From: Oscillospiraceae bacterium
Lineage (GTDB): Bacteria > Bacillota > Clostridia > Oscillospirales > CAG-272
NCBI GenBank assembly: GCA_015064685.1
Contig: SVRT01000012.1
Span: 1-64,000 of the forward strand
Length of the DNA: 64,000 bases
Direction: 5' to 3'
Within the stretch, counting starts at the first letter, position 1; each line of letters starts with the position of its first letter. The translations under genes were made by a program, and so were the position numbers. The notes under the pieces are model-generated. The model had not been told where the DNA came from and did not search any database. It worked only from the letters and a program-made list of their open reading frames with translations. Below are positions 16,836 to 26,431 of the stretch, piece after piece.

Positions 16836-17269
16836 TTCAAATTTTGATTTGTCGAACGGTTTAGTGCGAAGCGAATGAAAGTTTTTACGTCGCTTTTTTC
16901 AAAAAGCGACCGCCAATCCAACGCGCGGAGCGTTGGTCGCCGTGCGCACGCGGCGAAACCTCTCTGTGGCGTTTCTTTTTTGCCAAGCTTTTTTCTTGCG
17001 CCTCTTGTGCCAAAGAAAAAAGCGGACAAACAATTAAGATAGCCTTTGTGTAGAAAGGGGAACCCCCACTTGTGTGTTCCCCTCTTTCAAAAGCCCACAG
17101 GCTTTTGAAATTCACCCCTCGTGGCGCTTTGAACGATAAGGAATTTCGCGCCTTGCGAGGCGCGACCGCCGATCGCGGCGGCTCCGACAAGCCTTTGAAA
17201 AGGCTTGAGCGAAACTTTTTAGCTGCTTCGCTCTGTGCGGTGGCGCCTCCCCCATAAACCGCAATTTTA
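16836..17269. repeat. Intergenic cassette E (single-copy family E)
   Basis: About 434 bp between a type-1 end (TTCAAATTTTGATTTGTCG) and a type-2 end (CATAAACCGCAATTTTAC). The interior has many short hairpins (AACGC-GCGGA-GCGTT, CAAAAGCC-CACA-GGCTTTTG, CGCGCC-TTGC-GAGGCGCG, AAGCCTTT-GAA-AAGGCTT). No second copy is in the window. Open frames through it are repeat-like and Arg-rich, and are not convincing genes. Confidence 0.8.
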
Positions 17270-17273
17270 CAAA

Positions 17274-17302
17274 AAAATCGGTGCGCGTGCGCACCGATTT
17301 TT
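17274..17302. terminator. Intrinsic terminator of the glucokinase gene
   Basis: AAAATCGGTGCGC/GTGCGCACCGATTTTT. It has a U-tract in both directions and lies 18 bp past the glucokinase stop. Confidence 0.88.
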
Positions 17303-17319
17303 CTATATATCTATGCAGA

Positions 17320-18279
17320 TCAGATTCCAAGGAACGCCGCGCCGATAAGTCCCGCGTCGTTACCAAGCTCTGCGATGCAGACCTTTGTGTGAGTTACGAA
17401 ATCGGAGCCGTACTGCTCTTTTCTGATCACGTAGATCATCATATCGATAAGAGCCTGACCCTCACCCGAGATGCCGCCGCCTATGGAAAGCACTTCGGGC
17501 TGGAAGATATTGATCATATTAGTAATTCCGCAGCTGAGGTAAGAGAGATACGTATCAACGACCTCGTGAGCCGCCTCGTCTCCCGCTCTCATTCCGTCGA
17601 ACGCGGTTCTGCCCGAGACCTTACCGTACTTGGCAACGATATCGGTCATAGCGGTCTTTCTTCCCGCCTTCTCACATTCCTCAAGCTTCTCTTTCGTCAT
17701 ATTGATAAGAGCCGTTGCAGAGCTGTATGCCTCCCAGCATCCACGTCTTCCACATCCGCAGGGACGACCGTCTTTTTCAATGACCACGTGACCAAGCTCA
17801 GCACCCGCGTAGTTAAAGCCCGAGAACACCTTACCGTCGATGATAACACCGCCGCCGACACCGGTTCCGAGGGTGATCATAACCGAATTACGGGTTCCCT
17901 TTGCCGCGCCTGCTACCGCCTCGCCCCAAGCTGCCGCGTTAGCGTCGTTCTCAACGTGGATATTATCGATCCCGAGTCTATTTGAAAGCTCCTTGCAAAT
18001 GGGGAACTTTCTGAAACCGAGGTTGCAGGAATACTCTACTACTCCGTCGGTGTGGTTAGCAACACCGGGGGATGCGATACCGATTGCTTCAATATCTTCA
18101 AGAGTATAGCCCGCAGACGCGCAGAGGTCACGGCAAAGCTGTGCCATATCGTCCATAATGAAGGACGCGTCGCGCTCTCTGAGAGTAGGCACGCTCATTT
18201 TCTTAACTATCTTGAAATCCTCGCTGACGATAGCCGCCGCGATGTTAGTTCCACCAAGGTCAATTCCTATACGATACAT
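17320..18279 (-). CDS. glcK: ROK family glucokinase
   Basis: ATP-dependent hexokinase that feeds glucose into glycolysis. The ROK features are clear: phosphate-1 motif IGIDLGGTNIAAA at residues 4-16, catalytic Asp in VENDANAAAWGE, GTGVGGGVI, and the zinc-binding ROK signature HVVIEKDGRPCGCGRRGCWE with its Cys cluster. The 319-residue length is normal. The start at ATG 18279 (MYRIGIDLGG) has AGAGGAAAG just upstream; an ATG seven codons further up lacks a site. A good promoter lies at 18335-18363. It forms a single-gene transcription unit. Confidence 0.92.
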   Translation of the reverse strand: MYRIGIDLGGTNIAAAIVSEDFKIVKKMSVPTLRERDASFIMDDMAQLCRDLCASAGYTLEDIEAIGIASPGVANHTDGVVEYSCNLGFRKFPICKELSNRLGIDNIHVENDANAAAWGEAVAGAAKGTRNSVMITLGTGVGGGVIIDGKVFSGFNYAGAELGHVVIEKDGRPCGCGRRGCWEAYSSATALINMTKEKLEECEKAGRKTAMTDIVAKYGKVSGRTAFDGMRAGDEAAHEVVDTYLSYLSCGITNMINIFQPEVLSIGGGISGEGQALIDMMIYVIRKEQYGSDFVTHTKVCIAELGNDAGLIGAAFLGI

Positions 18280-18334
18280 ACTTTCCTCTTTCTCCGACAA
18301 CTAAACTTTACAGTCGGACTTTATTTTCTTGTAT

Positions 18335-18363
18335 ATTATAATTTATTTTTTACACTGTGTCAA
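18335..18363 (-). promoter_or_regulatory. Promoter of the glucokinase gene
   Basis: On the minus strand, TTGACA (18363-18358) and TATAAT (18340-18335) with a 17-bp spacer, a perfect consensus. The adjoining 18364-18436 holds only short direct repeats of the GTCAA(A)CTTT type. Confidence 0.8.
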
Positions 18364-18436
18364 GTGGAAAGTCAAACTTTTTTCGAATGCCCTTCTACTT
18401 TTTCACAAGGGTCAACTTTACGCGACAATAAAATGT

Positions 18437-19918
18437 TTATTCCTTTACAACCGCGTTGATCCTGCCCTCGTACTCGTTGAGGAACGCCTCGGCACACTTT
18501 GTAAAGTGGCAAGCCGCATACTTACCCTTGAATCCGAATACGGCAGACATATTTCCAAAATATTTGTCGATTATCTGCACCTTGATGATAAACTTACCGT
18601 CTACCGTCCAGCATCCCGATGCAGCATCATCATACATAAATCCGTCTGTCGTCACTACGCCGCCGACTTCGTTGGAATAGCCAAGCTGGGGGAATTTACC
18701 GAACACGTTTTTATTGATACCGAACTTGATCTTCTTTTTACCCTGCGCGTTTACGTACTCAAAGTTACCCGTGCCGTTTTTGAAGAATGTGAGCTTGAAT
18801 TTCTTAATGCCAAGAGGATTTTCGTCACAAATATAAGTCTTTCCGTTGACCGCCTCGCGGACGGGGGAATCGGCAAGACCGTAGACCGCGCGGAGCTTGA
18901 GATCCTTTGTAACGCGCGCAAGTCTCTTCTCAGCCGCACGGGAGGGCTTGAGGGGAGCATCCTTCATATTTTCATAGATTGTGTCGATAAATCCGTCGAT
19001 CACCGTGACCTTTGCCTGATCAAAGCCCTGATTGTCCGCGGTGATGACCATAATAAGGTCCTTATCGGGGAAGCAGAGCGTATACTGACCGCCCATTCCG
19101 TTGAACATAAAGCCCTTCTCTGTTCTCCAGATCTGGTATCCGTAGCCGTGCGAGGTTGTGGTAACGTAAGAATTCTCGCGGTTGTCGACGACTGCGCTTG
19201 TAGCGGTGCGGAGATATTCCTCATTCATAAGTCTCTTTCCGTTCCAAGTTCCGTAATTCATTACGAAACGAGCAAAGGAAGCCATATCGCGCGAGGTGCA
19301 AAGGAGCGCGGAATCACCCCAGGATGCGCCGCCGGGCACCTTCAATATCTGTGCAGTTTTGAAGGTTCCGAGATGGTCGAACACCCGGCTCTTGAGGTAG
19401 TCAAAGAGCGACATGCCGCTTATTCTCTCGACGAGCTCACCAAGCATCTGCGAGCCGGGAGAATCATATTCCCATATAGTTGCGGAGGGGTGGTAATGTC
19501 TTCTCTTTGCAAAATAGAGGTGCGCGCGATCCGAATCCTCGTTGAAGAACCAGAAGGGGGGATTTCCCGCGGTACTCATGGTCAGCATCTCGCGGATGGT
19601 GATTTCGTTTACAAATTCGGGCTGCTCACGACCGTCTACCTTGTCTGGGAACCAATCAACAAGCTTATCGTCAAGGTTAAGCTTTCCCTCTTCTTCAAGA
19701 AGTCCTATCGCTATTGAAACGTAGCTCTTGGTCTCGGAGTACATTCTGTGCAAAAAGTCCTTGTGGAAGGGCGCCCAGTAATATTCCGCAAAAATTTTGT
19801 CGCCCTTCATCATAAGAACGCTGTGGGTCGTTGCTCCGCGACGCTCGAGTCTCGCTATGTACTCGGCAATTCTGTCGGAGGAAATGCCCGCCTCCTCGGG
19901 AGTTATTCTTTCAAACAT
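18437..19918 (-). CDS. Serine hydrolase, beta-lactamase class C/DD-peptidase-like
   Basis: A member of the beta-lactamase/penicillin-binding-protein superfamily (AmpC/esterase EstB type). The nucleophile motif SxxK is SETK in MYSETKSYVSIAIG near residue 60; the Tyr motif is YDSPG near residue 150; and GMGGQY near residue 275 takes the place of KTG. A C-terminal domain of about 170 residues follows (FKLTFFKNGTGNFEY...), as in family members with a lipocalin-like add-on. There is no signal peptide, so it is a cytoplasmic esterase or amidase rather than a secreted beta-lactamase. Its start overlaps the stop of the upstream small membrane protein gene. Confidence 0.82.
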   Translation of the reverse strand: MFERITPEEAGISSDRIAEYIARLERRGATTHSVLMMKGDKIFAEYYWAPFHKDFLHRMYSETKSYVSIAIGLLEEEGKLNLDDKLVDWFPDKVDGREQPEFVNEITIREMLTMSTAGNPPFWFFNEDSDRAHLYFAKRRHYHPSATIWEYDSPGSQMLGELVERISGMSLFDYLKSRVFDHLGTFKTAQILKVPGGASWGDSALLCTSRDMASFARFVMNYGTWNGKRLMNEEYLRTATSAVVDNRENSYVTTTSHGYGYQIWRTEKGFMFNGMGGQYTLCFPDKDLIMVITADNQGFDQAKVTVIDGFIDTIYENMKDAPLKPSRAAEKRLARVTKDLKLRAVYGLADSPVREAVNGKTYICDENPLGIKKFKLTFFKNGTGNFEYVNAQGKKKIKFGINKNVFGKFPQLGYSNEVGGVVTTDGFMYDDAASGCWTVDGKFIIKVQIIDKYFGNMSAVFGFKGKYAACHFTKCAEAFLNEYEGRINAVVKE

Positions 19919-20246
19919 CGTCTTGTCCTTCTTTCTCTGTGTTATTAAGATAATTATCTTCGTTTTCTTCGTTTTCGTTTTTGCTGTGTATTTCTATTCT
20001 CTTGATATTATTTTTTCTTCTCTTCCGCACCGTGTGCACGACGGCAAAAAATATTGCGGCAGGGATCGCGATAGCAAAAATGCCTATCGACATCATAAGA
20101 TCTCCGTCAAGCCATTCCGCGTCCATATCTACGCCAAAAAGAAACAGCACTACCGCACCGATGCCCAAAAACAAGAATGACAGAAGTATCTCCGCGACCT
20201 CTTCGCCGCAACCCTCTTTAATCTCTGTTTTGGCTTTCTTTTTCAT
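19911..20246 (-). CDS. Small membrane protein, unknown
   Basis: A 111-residue protein with two hydrophobic segments (EILLSFLFLGIGAVVLFLFG and SIGIFAIAIPAAIFFAVVH) followed by a basic stop KKRRKNN-type stretch and an acidic, Asn/Glu-rich tail. I do not recognise the family. It is tightly packed in the operon: its ATG overlaps the upstream stop as TAATG, and its stop overlaps the downstream start by 8 bp. That coupling suggests a functional link with the glycerophosphodiesterase and the hydrolase. Confidence 0.7.
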   Translation of the reverse strand: MKKKAKTEIKEGCGEEVAEILLSFLFLGIGAVVLFLFGVDMDAEWLDGDLMMSIGIFAIAIPAAIFFAVVHTVRKRRKNNIKRIEIHSKNENEENEDNYLNNTEKEGQDDV

Positions 20247-21253
20247 TATTCATATTCCTCAAGCACGCTCTTAAGCAGGATCGGATCGTCTGTCATAATG
20301 CAGTCGCATCCGAGCTCTATAAGCGTTCTCATCTCGTCGGCATCGTTGATGGTCCAGTATTGCACCGCGATATTTCTTCTGTGTGCGCGCTTTACAAGTC
20401 CTCGGTTTACAAGTCCAAGCTCGATTCCAACGTCATAGCTCATCGGTATCTGCAAGCAGGCAAAATCTCCTCTATCGAAGATATTGACACCGAGATACTG
20501 GGTTATGATAAAGCTCGCCGCGCTTCCCGTAGGCGCACCGCGCATAAGCGAGGGATACTTCTCGCGAAGCTCGACCTCGATCTCGTCGTTGAACGTACCG
20601 ACAACTATGTTTCCAAGATATTTCGGATACTGCTCAAGCGTATTGTAGAGTATCTCGCATGCCTTGTATCCTCTGTCCCCTGCGTCCTTTATCTCAACGA
20701 TAAAGAGAAGGTTCGGATAGTCCTCGTAAAACTCCTCGAAAAGCTGCTCAACTGTCGCTATCTGAAGCCCCATTCCCTCAAGGTCGGTAGCGTCCTTATA
20801 AATTCTCTCGCCGTTCTTGTCCTCGAAATAATATCCGAAATTATACTTCTGAAGCTCAGCGAGCGTCATATCCTTTATGTAGTGGCGGTTAGATTCATCC
20901 TCACAGAGAGCCTCGACCTCTTCAAGCGAAATGTCTCCGTTGATATTGCAGGTCTCATCGATATATCCGTCGTGGTTATAAACGAGATATCCGTCCTTTG
21001 TGAGATAAAGGTCACTCTCAATTATGTCAACTCCGATAGTCTTTACCGCCTCGCGGAAGGCGAGCATCGTGTTCTCGGGGTTGTTCTTTCCTCCGCCTCT
21101 GTGCGCCGCGATCATAGGAAGCTCGCCCTCCCCGACCACGAACGGATTGCTTTCAACGTTTTTCTTTGGCGGGATCACGTTGATGATCACAAAAAACAGT
21201 ACAAGCGCGGCTAAGATTATGCCGATGATCTTTAAAGCCTTAAATTTTTTCAT
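20246..21253 (-). CDS. Glycerophosphodiester phosphodiesterase
   Basis: Hydrolyses glycerophosphodiesters to glycerol-3-phosphate and an alcohol. It has an N-terminal membrane anchor (residues 8-28), then the family motif MIAAHRGGGKNNPENT (His, Arg, Glu of the active site), DIIESDLYLTKDGYLVYNHD (metal and catalytic His), and a C-terminal QYWTINDADEMRTLIELGCD. The 335 aa length is normal for a membrane-attached form. AGGAG precedes the ATG. It could supply glycerol-3-phosphate to the oxidation module at 46-51 kb, but that link is inference. Confidence 0.9.
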   Translation of the reverse strand: MKKFKALKIIGIILAALVLFFVIINVIPPKKNVESNPFVVGEGELPMIAAHRGGGKNNPENTMLAFREAVKTIGVDIIESDLYLTKDGYLVYNHDGYIDETCNINGDISLEEVEALCEDESNRHYIKDMTLAELQKYNFGYYFEDKNGERIYKDATDLEGMGLQIATVEQLFEEFYEDYPNLLFIVEIKDAGDRGYKACEILYNTLEQYPKYLGNIVVGTFNDEIEVELREKYPSLMRGAPTGSAASFIITQYLGVNIFDRGDFACLQIPMSYDVGIELGLVNRGLVKRAHRRNIAVQYWTINDADEMRTLIELGCDCIMTDDPILLKSVLEEYE

Positions 21254-21265
21254 AATAAGCTCCTA

Positions 21266-22501
21266 TTATATTTCAATATTTTTTGCCTCGAGTCTCTTTA
21301 CCGCAAAGAGGTAAAAGAGCATCGTTGATGAATACCACTCCGACGTGCGCGTAGGTATTCCCGTTAAGGGGTCTATCTCCTGAGCCATCTTTATACTGTC
21401 AAAATTATCTGTCCACACCTCTACCCACTTTTTACAGAGGTTGTCGAGCTCGGCTTCATAGCCGTATTTTTCCATCCAGAGAGTTGTGCGGAGGGCTATA
21501 AGTCCCTGCGAGTAATAACCCCAGCAGTTTCCGTCAATGTGTCCCTCGCAGGACGGGTCGTTGACCGCCATAGACGGATAGGGGTACGGTGTCGCGAACT
21601 CCTCGGGATTTGATATGTGTCGCTTGTATATTCTGTCGATAAGCGCGGCGTCCTCAACTTTATCAAGCACGCCCTCAAGGAAGAGGTGGAAGATCGTGCT
21701 TGAAAGGTACTTGCGCTTCTGTCCGTTCTTATCGACATCGTAGAAGAAATCGTCGTCCTTATCGAAGCAAAGCTCGAACATTTTCTCCTTGACCGCCTTT
21801 GCCTCTGCTTCATATTTCTCAGCCTCGTCGGTAAGACCAAGCTCGTAAGCCATTTTTGAGATATGTACGAGATTAGAGTAGAAATTACAGTTCATATCCA
21901 CCGCGAGTATCGGAGCTACGGCATCGTCGGGCGGCAGAACGCTCGCATTCTGTACCTCTCCGTCGATAACGTAATGCCCTTCGCAGGAAAGTCCCTTGAG
22001 GCGACCGGAATTATCGTGTCCCGTGTCGTATCCGACGAACATCTCTATAAGCCCTCTGTTCGTAGTCATTCGGTTTTCCTTAAGCCAATTGACCCATTTT
22101 TTAGAGGATTCAAATATCTTTTTGAGGAATTCGCGGTCCTTATTCATTTCGTAGACCATAAATGCGAGTCTTGCTATGGAGACGCACTCCTGGATCTGGT
22201 TGTAGCCTATAAGATTGCCGAATTTTCTTCTCTTCGCATCAAGCACGAGGCAAGGAAGCTGTCCGTCCTCCTTTTGGTGATCGATAAATAGGCTTATAGT
22301 ATTCTCTGCAAGATAAAGCATCGAAGGGTCGTTTTTCGCCAAAAATACCGAATCGTAGACGTGCTCGAGCCATATTCCCGGGTACGCCTCGGAGATGAGG
22401 AAGAGAGGCTTGTCCATTCCCTCAAAGCAATCAATATGTACGCCGTAAAGCCTTTTTTTAATTTCCTCACATATCGCGCTGACCTTTTCTGTTCTGCTCA
22501 T
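21266..22501 (-). CDS. (alpha/alpha)6-barrel glycosidase, MGH1/GH63-like
   Basis: A 411-residue protein with the helical-toroid pattern of trehalase/GH63/mannosylglycerate-hydrolase-like enzymes. Marks are the N-terminal FLISEAYPGIWLEHVYDSVF, repeated helices, the aromatic-rich DGNCWGYYSQGLIALRTTLW near residue 335, and the late GIPTRTSEWYSSTMLFYLF. These late Glu residues fit the general base region of the family. No signal peptide, so it is cytoplasmic. AAGGAG precedes the ATG. It lies 12 bp from its neighbours in an operon with a GH43 protein. Substrate unknown. Confidence 0.75.
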   Translation of the reverse strand: MSRTEKVSAICEEIKKRLYGVHIDCFEGMDKPLFLISEAYPGIWLEHVYDSVFLAKNDPSMLYLAENTISLFIDHQKEDGQLPCLVLDAKRRKFGNLIGYNQIQECVSIARLAFMVYEMNKDREFLKKIFESSKKWVNWLKENRMTTNRGLIEMFVGYDTGHDNSGRLKGLSCEGHYVIDGEVQNASVLPPDDAVAPILAVDMNCNFYSNLVHISKMAYELGLTDEAEKYEAEAKAVKEKMFELCFDKDDDFFYDVDKNGQKRKYLSSTIFHLFLEGVLDKVEDAALIDRIYKRHISNPEEFATPYPYPSMAVNDPSCEGHIDGNCWGYYSQGLIALRTTLWMEKYGYEAELDNLCKKWVEVWTDNFDSIKMAQEIDPLTGIPTRTSEWYSSTMLFYLFAVKRLEAKNIEI

Positions 22502-22512
22502 ATTATTTCTCC

Positions 22513-23349
22513 TTAATATTCGTAAAAAAACGGTCTTTCATTATTTGCACTATTGGGTCTGTGCAAGGATATCATTCTCTTGCCATCAAGAGTCTCAAAG
22601 AGCATCGCGTGGCCGCCGTCGAAATCAAATCTGCTGCCGCCGTGTCTCCACTCGGACAGCAGGCTGTCTGCCTCTGCCTCAAGCACGAGATATCTGTTTT
22701 TGTAAAAGCTCGACCAGATCATCTTGACCTTTCCGTCCTCACGGTAGAGAAAGGGTCCGTCGGTAACGTAATTTCCGGGCGCAGTGCCGCCAAGCTCACT
22801 TACGTTTGGATTGTCACTCGCCTTGAAGAGCAATATCGGCTCTCCTGCGGGGGCGCTCAAATCGTCCTTTAGGGGCATCGCCCAGATCTCGCCGTCCTTT
22901 ACCTGCACCCATTCGTGACTGAAAACCACGTAAGGAATACCGCTCTCTACGAAAAAGGTTCCGTCGAGGCACTCCCAGCCCTCGGGTGTTATCGGCTTGT
23001 CCGAGACGGGCTTGAAGATCCCGTCGGGAGTGTCAGAGACGAATATCTGTGTCGCGCGGCACTTGCCCTCTGCCTTACAGCTGCCGAAAAGATAGTATTT
23101 TTCGTTATACTTATGAACCTCGGGCGCCCAGAAATCTCTGTCCGCCCAGAAGCCTATTTCCGAGCCGTTGAAGATCACCTTCGGCTCTTCAAAGCTTTCA
23201 AGATCGTAGGTCTTATAGACCGAGAACGTATTCCTTGCCGCAAGCGTACCTTTTTCAAGCGCGGTCGTGCCGTACATATAGTAGCAGCCGTTTTCCTTGT
23301 CCGTCAGGATAAACGGGTCTCTTATTCTTATGTTTTCCCTTTTAAGCAT
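22513..23349 (-). CDS. Glycoside hydrolase family 43-like protein
   Basis: Five-bladed beta-propeller glycosidase of the GH43 type (arabinosidase/xylosidase group). The catalytic base Asp is in IRIRDPFILT (residues 6-15), the second acidic residue in ECLDGTFFVESG, and a Glu is in APEVHKYN. The 278-residue length is compact. ATG 23349 (MLKRENIR) has a perfect AGGAGG; the longer reading from 23400 has no such site. No signal peptide. It is the first gene of the minus-strand operon running to 18437. Confidence 0.85.
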   Translation of the reverse strand: MLKRENIRIRDPFILTDKENGCYYMYGTTALEKGTLAARNTFSVYKTYDLESFEEPKVIFNGSEIGFWADRDFWAPEVHKYNEKYYLFGSCKAEGKCRATQIFVSDTPDGIFKPVSDKPITPEGWECLDGTFFVESGIPYVVFSHEWVQVKDGEIWAMPLKDDLSAPAGEPILLFKASDNPNVSELGGTAPGNYVTDGPFLYREDGKVKMIWSSFYKNRYLVLEAEADSLLSEWRHGGSRFDFDGGHAMLFETLDGKRMISLHRPNSANNERPFFYEY

Positions 23350-23429
23350 TTTTTCCTCCTTTATCAAAGCCTTACACAAGTTCGCAACACATTGAAACAC
23401 GCCTATAATGATGAACTTGAAAATATGTA

Positions 23430-24317
23430 TTAAACCTTCCTCTTAAAATTACCGAACACCTCGTTGACCTTTTGGAAGCTTGCGAAGGTGTCGGGGTAGC
23501 TTTTGATTATCTTCATCATTTCGCCTATCTGTCGCTTATTGATTATGCAGACAAGCATATATTTATCGGTATCCGAGTACATTCCGTGCACCTGTATCTC
23601 AGTAACTCCGTGCTTGAGCCTTCTCATAAGCTCCTCGGAAAGCTCCTCCGGCTTTGAGGTCACGATCTCAAATTTATATCCGTTTTTAAGACCGCTGAGT
23701 CCGTTATCAACGATAACGTTAGCGATAAAAAGGTTTAAAAGAGTACAGATCACGGGTGTGACCTTCATTCCGTACACGAAAAATGCAATGGCAACAACGC
23801 TCGCATCCATAATAAAGGAGAGCGATGCCATGTTCTTTTCGGGCTTGAAATGTCTGATTATCGCAGATATTCCGTACGTGCCGCCGCTCGCGCCGAATCG
23901 GCGAAGCATTATCGAAAATCCAAAGCCCGAGACCACGCCCGTTGCGATACAGGCAAATACGACGTTGAAGTCCTCTCCGTTATTTGCGAGACAGTATGCC
24001 TTAAATCCAACGAGACCGTAAAGTTTCGGCATAGAGGACTGCACGATCATATAAATGCTCATCATAAGTCCGAGCTTTTTATCGACCAGCGCACTGACCA
24101 GGATGAAGATCGGAATATTGAAGGTCACCATAAGTATTCCCCAATCGACCGCGCCGCCTATAAGATGGTGCGTGATTGTTGCGAGACCGCCGACTCCTCC
24201 CGGCGCAAAGCCGTTGCTATTCTGAAAAAAGTGGTATGCCGTTCCGACTACGAATCCTGCCGCAATGGCTACCAAAATATCAAATAAAAACTCTTTGACA
24301 TTGAATTTTTTCTTCAT
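23430..24317 (-). CDS. YitT family membrane protein (DUF161/DUF2179)
   Basis: A 295-residue protein with an N-terminal membrane half of five or six helices (GFVVGTAYHFFQNSNGFAPG..GGVGGLATITHHL is the family signature) and a C-terminal soluble DUF2179 domain (YKFEIVTSKPEELSEELMRR...QIGEMMKIIKSYPDTFASF). The function of the family is unknown; it is widespread in Bacillota. I start at ATG 24317 (MKKKFNVKEF) because GAGGG lies 7 bp before it but only 1 bp before the ATG at 24323. Confidence 0.9.
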   Translation of the reverse strand: MKKKFNVKEFLFDILVAIAAGFVVGTAYHFFQNSNGFAPGGVGGLATITHHLIGGAVDWGILMVTFNIPIFILVSALVDKKLGLMMSIYMIVQSSMPKLYGLVGFKAYCLANNGEDFNVVFACIATGVVSGFGFSIMLRRFGASGGTYGISAIIRHFKPEKNMASLSFIMDASVVAIAFFVYGMKVTPVICTLLNLFIANVIVDNGLSGLKNGYKFEIVTSKPEELSEELMRRLKHGVTEIQVHGMYSDTDKYMLVCIINKRQIGEMMKIIKSYPDTFASFQKVNEVFGNFKRKV

Positions 24318-24331
24318 CGTCATTCCCTCTT

Positions 24332-25120
24332 TTATCCGAAAACCTCTGCTGCAGCAATGATCTTCAGCTTTTCCTCGTCAATTTTGTCGCGTCCGTACGC
24401 GTCGAGAAATCTGTCTCTGTATTCGTCTGTTCCGAGATTGAACATAAGCGTCCACGCGCCCCAGAAGAGATCAACGTGTCTATCACCAATACCACCGTTG
24501 CCGAGATCGATATAGCCCGAAAGTCTCCAATCATCAAGCATAATATTTGGCAGGCAATAGTCTCCGTGGATCAGGACCTCGTTTGTAAGCGCGCCCTTTC
24601 CTTCCTGCAAAACGGCATATGCTTCTTCTGCAGAAGCATAGCCGAAGCTGTCGGGAAAATGTGATTTGTCGTAGTTTCCGGTTCTATAATTATCCTCTGC
24701 AAGGGCAATATATTCGCTCATTCTGTCCTTTACCGGACAGTCTGACGCATCTGTTTCGTGCAGATCGCGAAGAGTTGTGCCTATAAGCTCCGCGAGCCTT
24801 TTCGGGTCGTCGAGATAGAGCTTGTGGGTGCAGTCCTCGCCTATGACACGCTCGGTGAAAAGCCAATCCGACTCGCCCCTCGTAACGTACTCAACTACCC
24901 TTGCACCAAGTCCCCTTGAGTGAAAATAGCCATCCATCTCAGCCTCGCGCGCAAGAGTGTGGCGCGCGGCTCTTTTGAGATAATATCCTCCGTCCTTATC
25001 AATAAAATAGACGTTCGCCTCGGGAGAGCAGGAGCTATCGTAAACCGTGGCACCGTGAATATAATTGCCGATCTTCTGCGGCACACTGAACGGAATTTTC
25101 TCAATTAAAGTTCTTTTCAT
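24332..25120 (-). CDS. APH(3')-like aminoglycoside phosphotransferase family protein
   Basis: A 262-residue kinase-fold protein. The phosphate-binding lysine lies in [10 protein letters not shown], the catalytic Brenner motif is [11 protein letters not shown] (about residue 192), and the metal site is [18 protein letters not shown]. These match the APH(3') family, whose characterised members inactivate kanamycin and neomycin, but distant homologues may act on other substrates, so resistance should not be assumed. The start at ATG 25120 overlaps the 3' end of the D-serine ammonia-lyase gene by 20 bp; a TTG at 25150 is an alternative. Confidence 0.82.
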   Translation of the reverse strand: MKRTLIEKIPFSVPQKIGNYIHGATVYDSSCSPEANVYFIDKDGGYYLKRAARHTLAREAEMDGYFHSRGLGARVVEYVTRGESDWLFTERVIGEDCTHKLYLDDPKRLAELIGTTLRDLHETDASDCPVKDRMSEYIALAEDNYRTGNYDKSHFPDSFGYASAEEAYAVLQEGKGALTNEVLIHGDYCLPNIMLDDWRLSGYIDLGNGGIGDRHVDLFWGAWTLMFNLGTDEYRDRFLDAYGRDKIDEEKLKIIAAAEVFG

Positions 25121-26417
25121 TGTTTTTACCGTCAATATAGTATTTTTCAAGCTCGTCCTCGGGTACCATACTGCCGCCGGTCGCCCAGACGAGATGGATA
25201 CCGCTCATAGCCTTTCTACTGCTCCTGTAAAGGGCGGGAGCGCCGTACATTCCCGCAAGTGCGCTGGGCTCAAGCCTTATTCCCTCGCTATCGGTCAGCA
25301 TCGCTAAAAGAGCGCTCATTCTGCCGTCATCGACCGTATAGCATCCGTCGATGAACGGAAGCATAAATTTACCGACGAAGCCCGATGCACGTCCGACCGC
25401 GAGTCCGTCCGCTATTGTTCTGTTATCGATTCCTATATCGTTTACCGATATTTCATTATGTAAGCCCGTCGCCATACCGAGTATCATACAGGGCGAGTGC
25501 GTGGGCTCGGCAAAATAGCAGTGAACGTTGTCACCAAACTGATGCTTAAGTCCAAAAGCCACGCCGCCGGGTCCGCCGCCAACTCCGCAAGGGAGATAAA
25601 CGTAGAGCGGATTTTCCTCGCTTATCACGATCCCCTCTTTGTCAAACTGCGCCTTGAGTCTCTCTGCAGCCACCGAATAGCCGAGGAATAGAGCCTTTGA
25701 GTTTTCATCGTCGACGAAATGGCAGAACGGGTCTTTCTCCGCCTGTTTTCTTCCGTTTTCGACCGCCACGCTGTAATCGCTCGCGTATTCGATCACCTCA
25801 ACGCCCTTTGATCGAAGCATTGCCTTTTTCCACTCTCTTGCATCTGCGGACATATGTACCGTCACGCTAAAGCCGAGCTTTGCGGAGATGATTCCGATCG
25901 AAAGACCGAGGTTTCCCGTCGAGCCCACAGCGATCGAATAATTCGAAAACAGAGACTTGAATCTGTCCTCGGCGAGGATTGCGTAGTCGTCCTCAAAACT
26001 TAGCCCGCCCTCGCGCATTGCAATTTCCTCTGCAACGCATAATACCTCGTATATGCCGCCTCGCGCCTTTATTGAGCCCGAAACAGCCAGGTGACTGTCA
26101 AGCTTTATATAGAGCTTGCCGCTGATCTCACAGGCATATTTCTCCTCGAGCGCCGCCTTCATCTTGTCAATCTCGCGCAGGGGTGACTCCAAAAGTCCGC
26201 CCGTCACCTCGGTCTCGGGAAAGACCGCCTTGAAATAGGACGCGAATCTTTTAAGTCTCGCCGACGCGTCCGCAATGTCCGACTTGCCAAGCTCGGCGCG
26301 GGATGCGGCAATATCAAATTTTTCCTTTTTATCGTTTATCCAAACCGATTCTTGACAGCGCGAAAGACTCGCAACCAGGGGGCTCGTCATTATCTCTTCG
26401 TAAATTGTTTTCTTCAT
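25101..26417 (-). CDS. dsdA: D-serine ammonia-lyase
   Basis: PLP enzyme that converts D-serine to pyruvate and ammonia. The PLP lysine is in [13 protein letters not shown] (about residue 115), preceded by KLDSHLAV. The phosphate cradle shows as [11 protein letters not shown] and [15 protein letters not shown], and [11 protein letters not shown] lies near the C-terminus. Length 438 aa, normal. ATG 26417 has GGAG 7 bp upstream. It is the second gene after the methyltransferase in a compact operon and overlaps the APH-like gene. It may detoxify D-serine. Confidence 0.92.
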   Translation of the reverse strand: MKKTIYEEIMTSPLVASLSRCQESVWINDKKEKFDIAASRAELGKSDIADASARLKRFASYFKAVFPETEVTGGLLESPLREIDKMKAALEEKYACEISGKLYIKLDSHLAVSGSIKARGGIYEVLCVAEEIAMREGGLSFEDDYAILAEDRFKSLFSNYSIAVGSTGNLGLSIGIISAKLGFSVTVHMSADAREWKKAMLRSKGVEVIEYASDYSVAVENGRKQAEKDPFCHFVDDENSKALFLGYSVAAERLKAQFDKEGIVISEENPLYVYLPCGVGGGPGGVAFGLKHQFGDNVHCYFAEPTHSPCMILGMATGLHNEISVNDIGIDNRTIADGLAVGRASGFVGKFMLPFIDGCYTVDDGRMSALLAMLTDSEGIRLEPSALAGMYGAPALYRSSRKAMSGIHLVWATGGSMVPEDELEKYYIDGKNNEKNFN

Positions 26418-26431
26418 GCCGGTCTCCATTT

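Noticed and set aside
16885-17257. Several Arg-rich open frames in cassette E
   Set aside because: They overlap in several frames, follow the hairpin repeats, and have no start sites.
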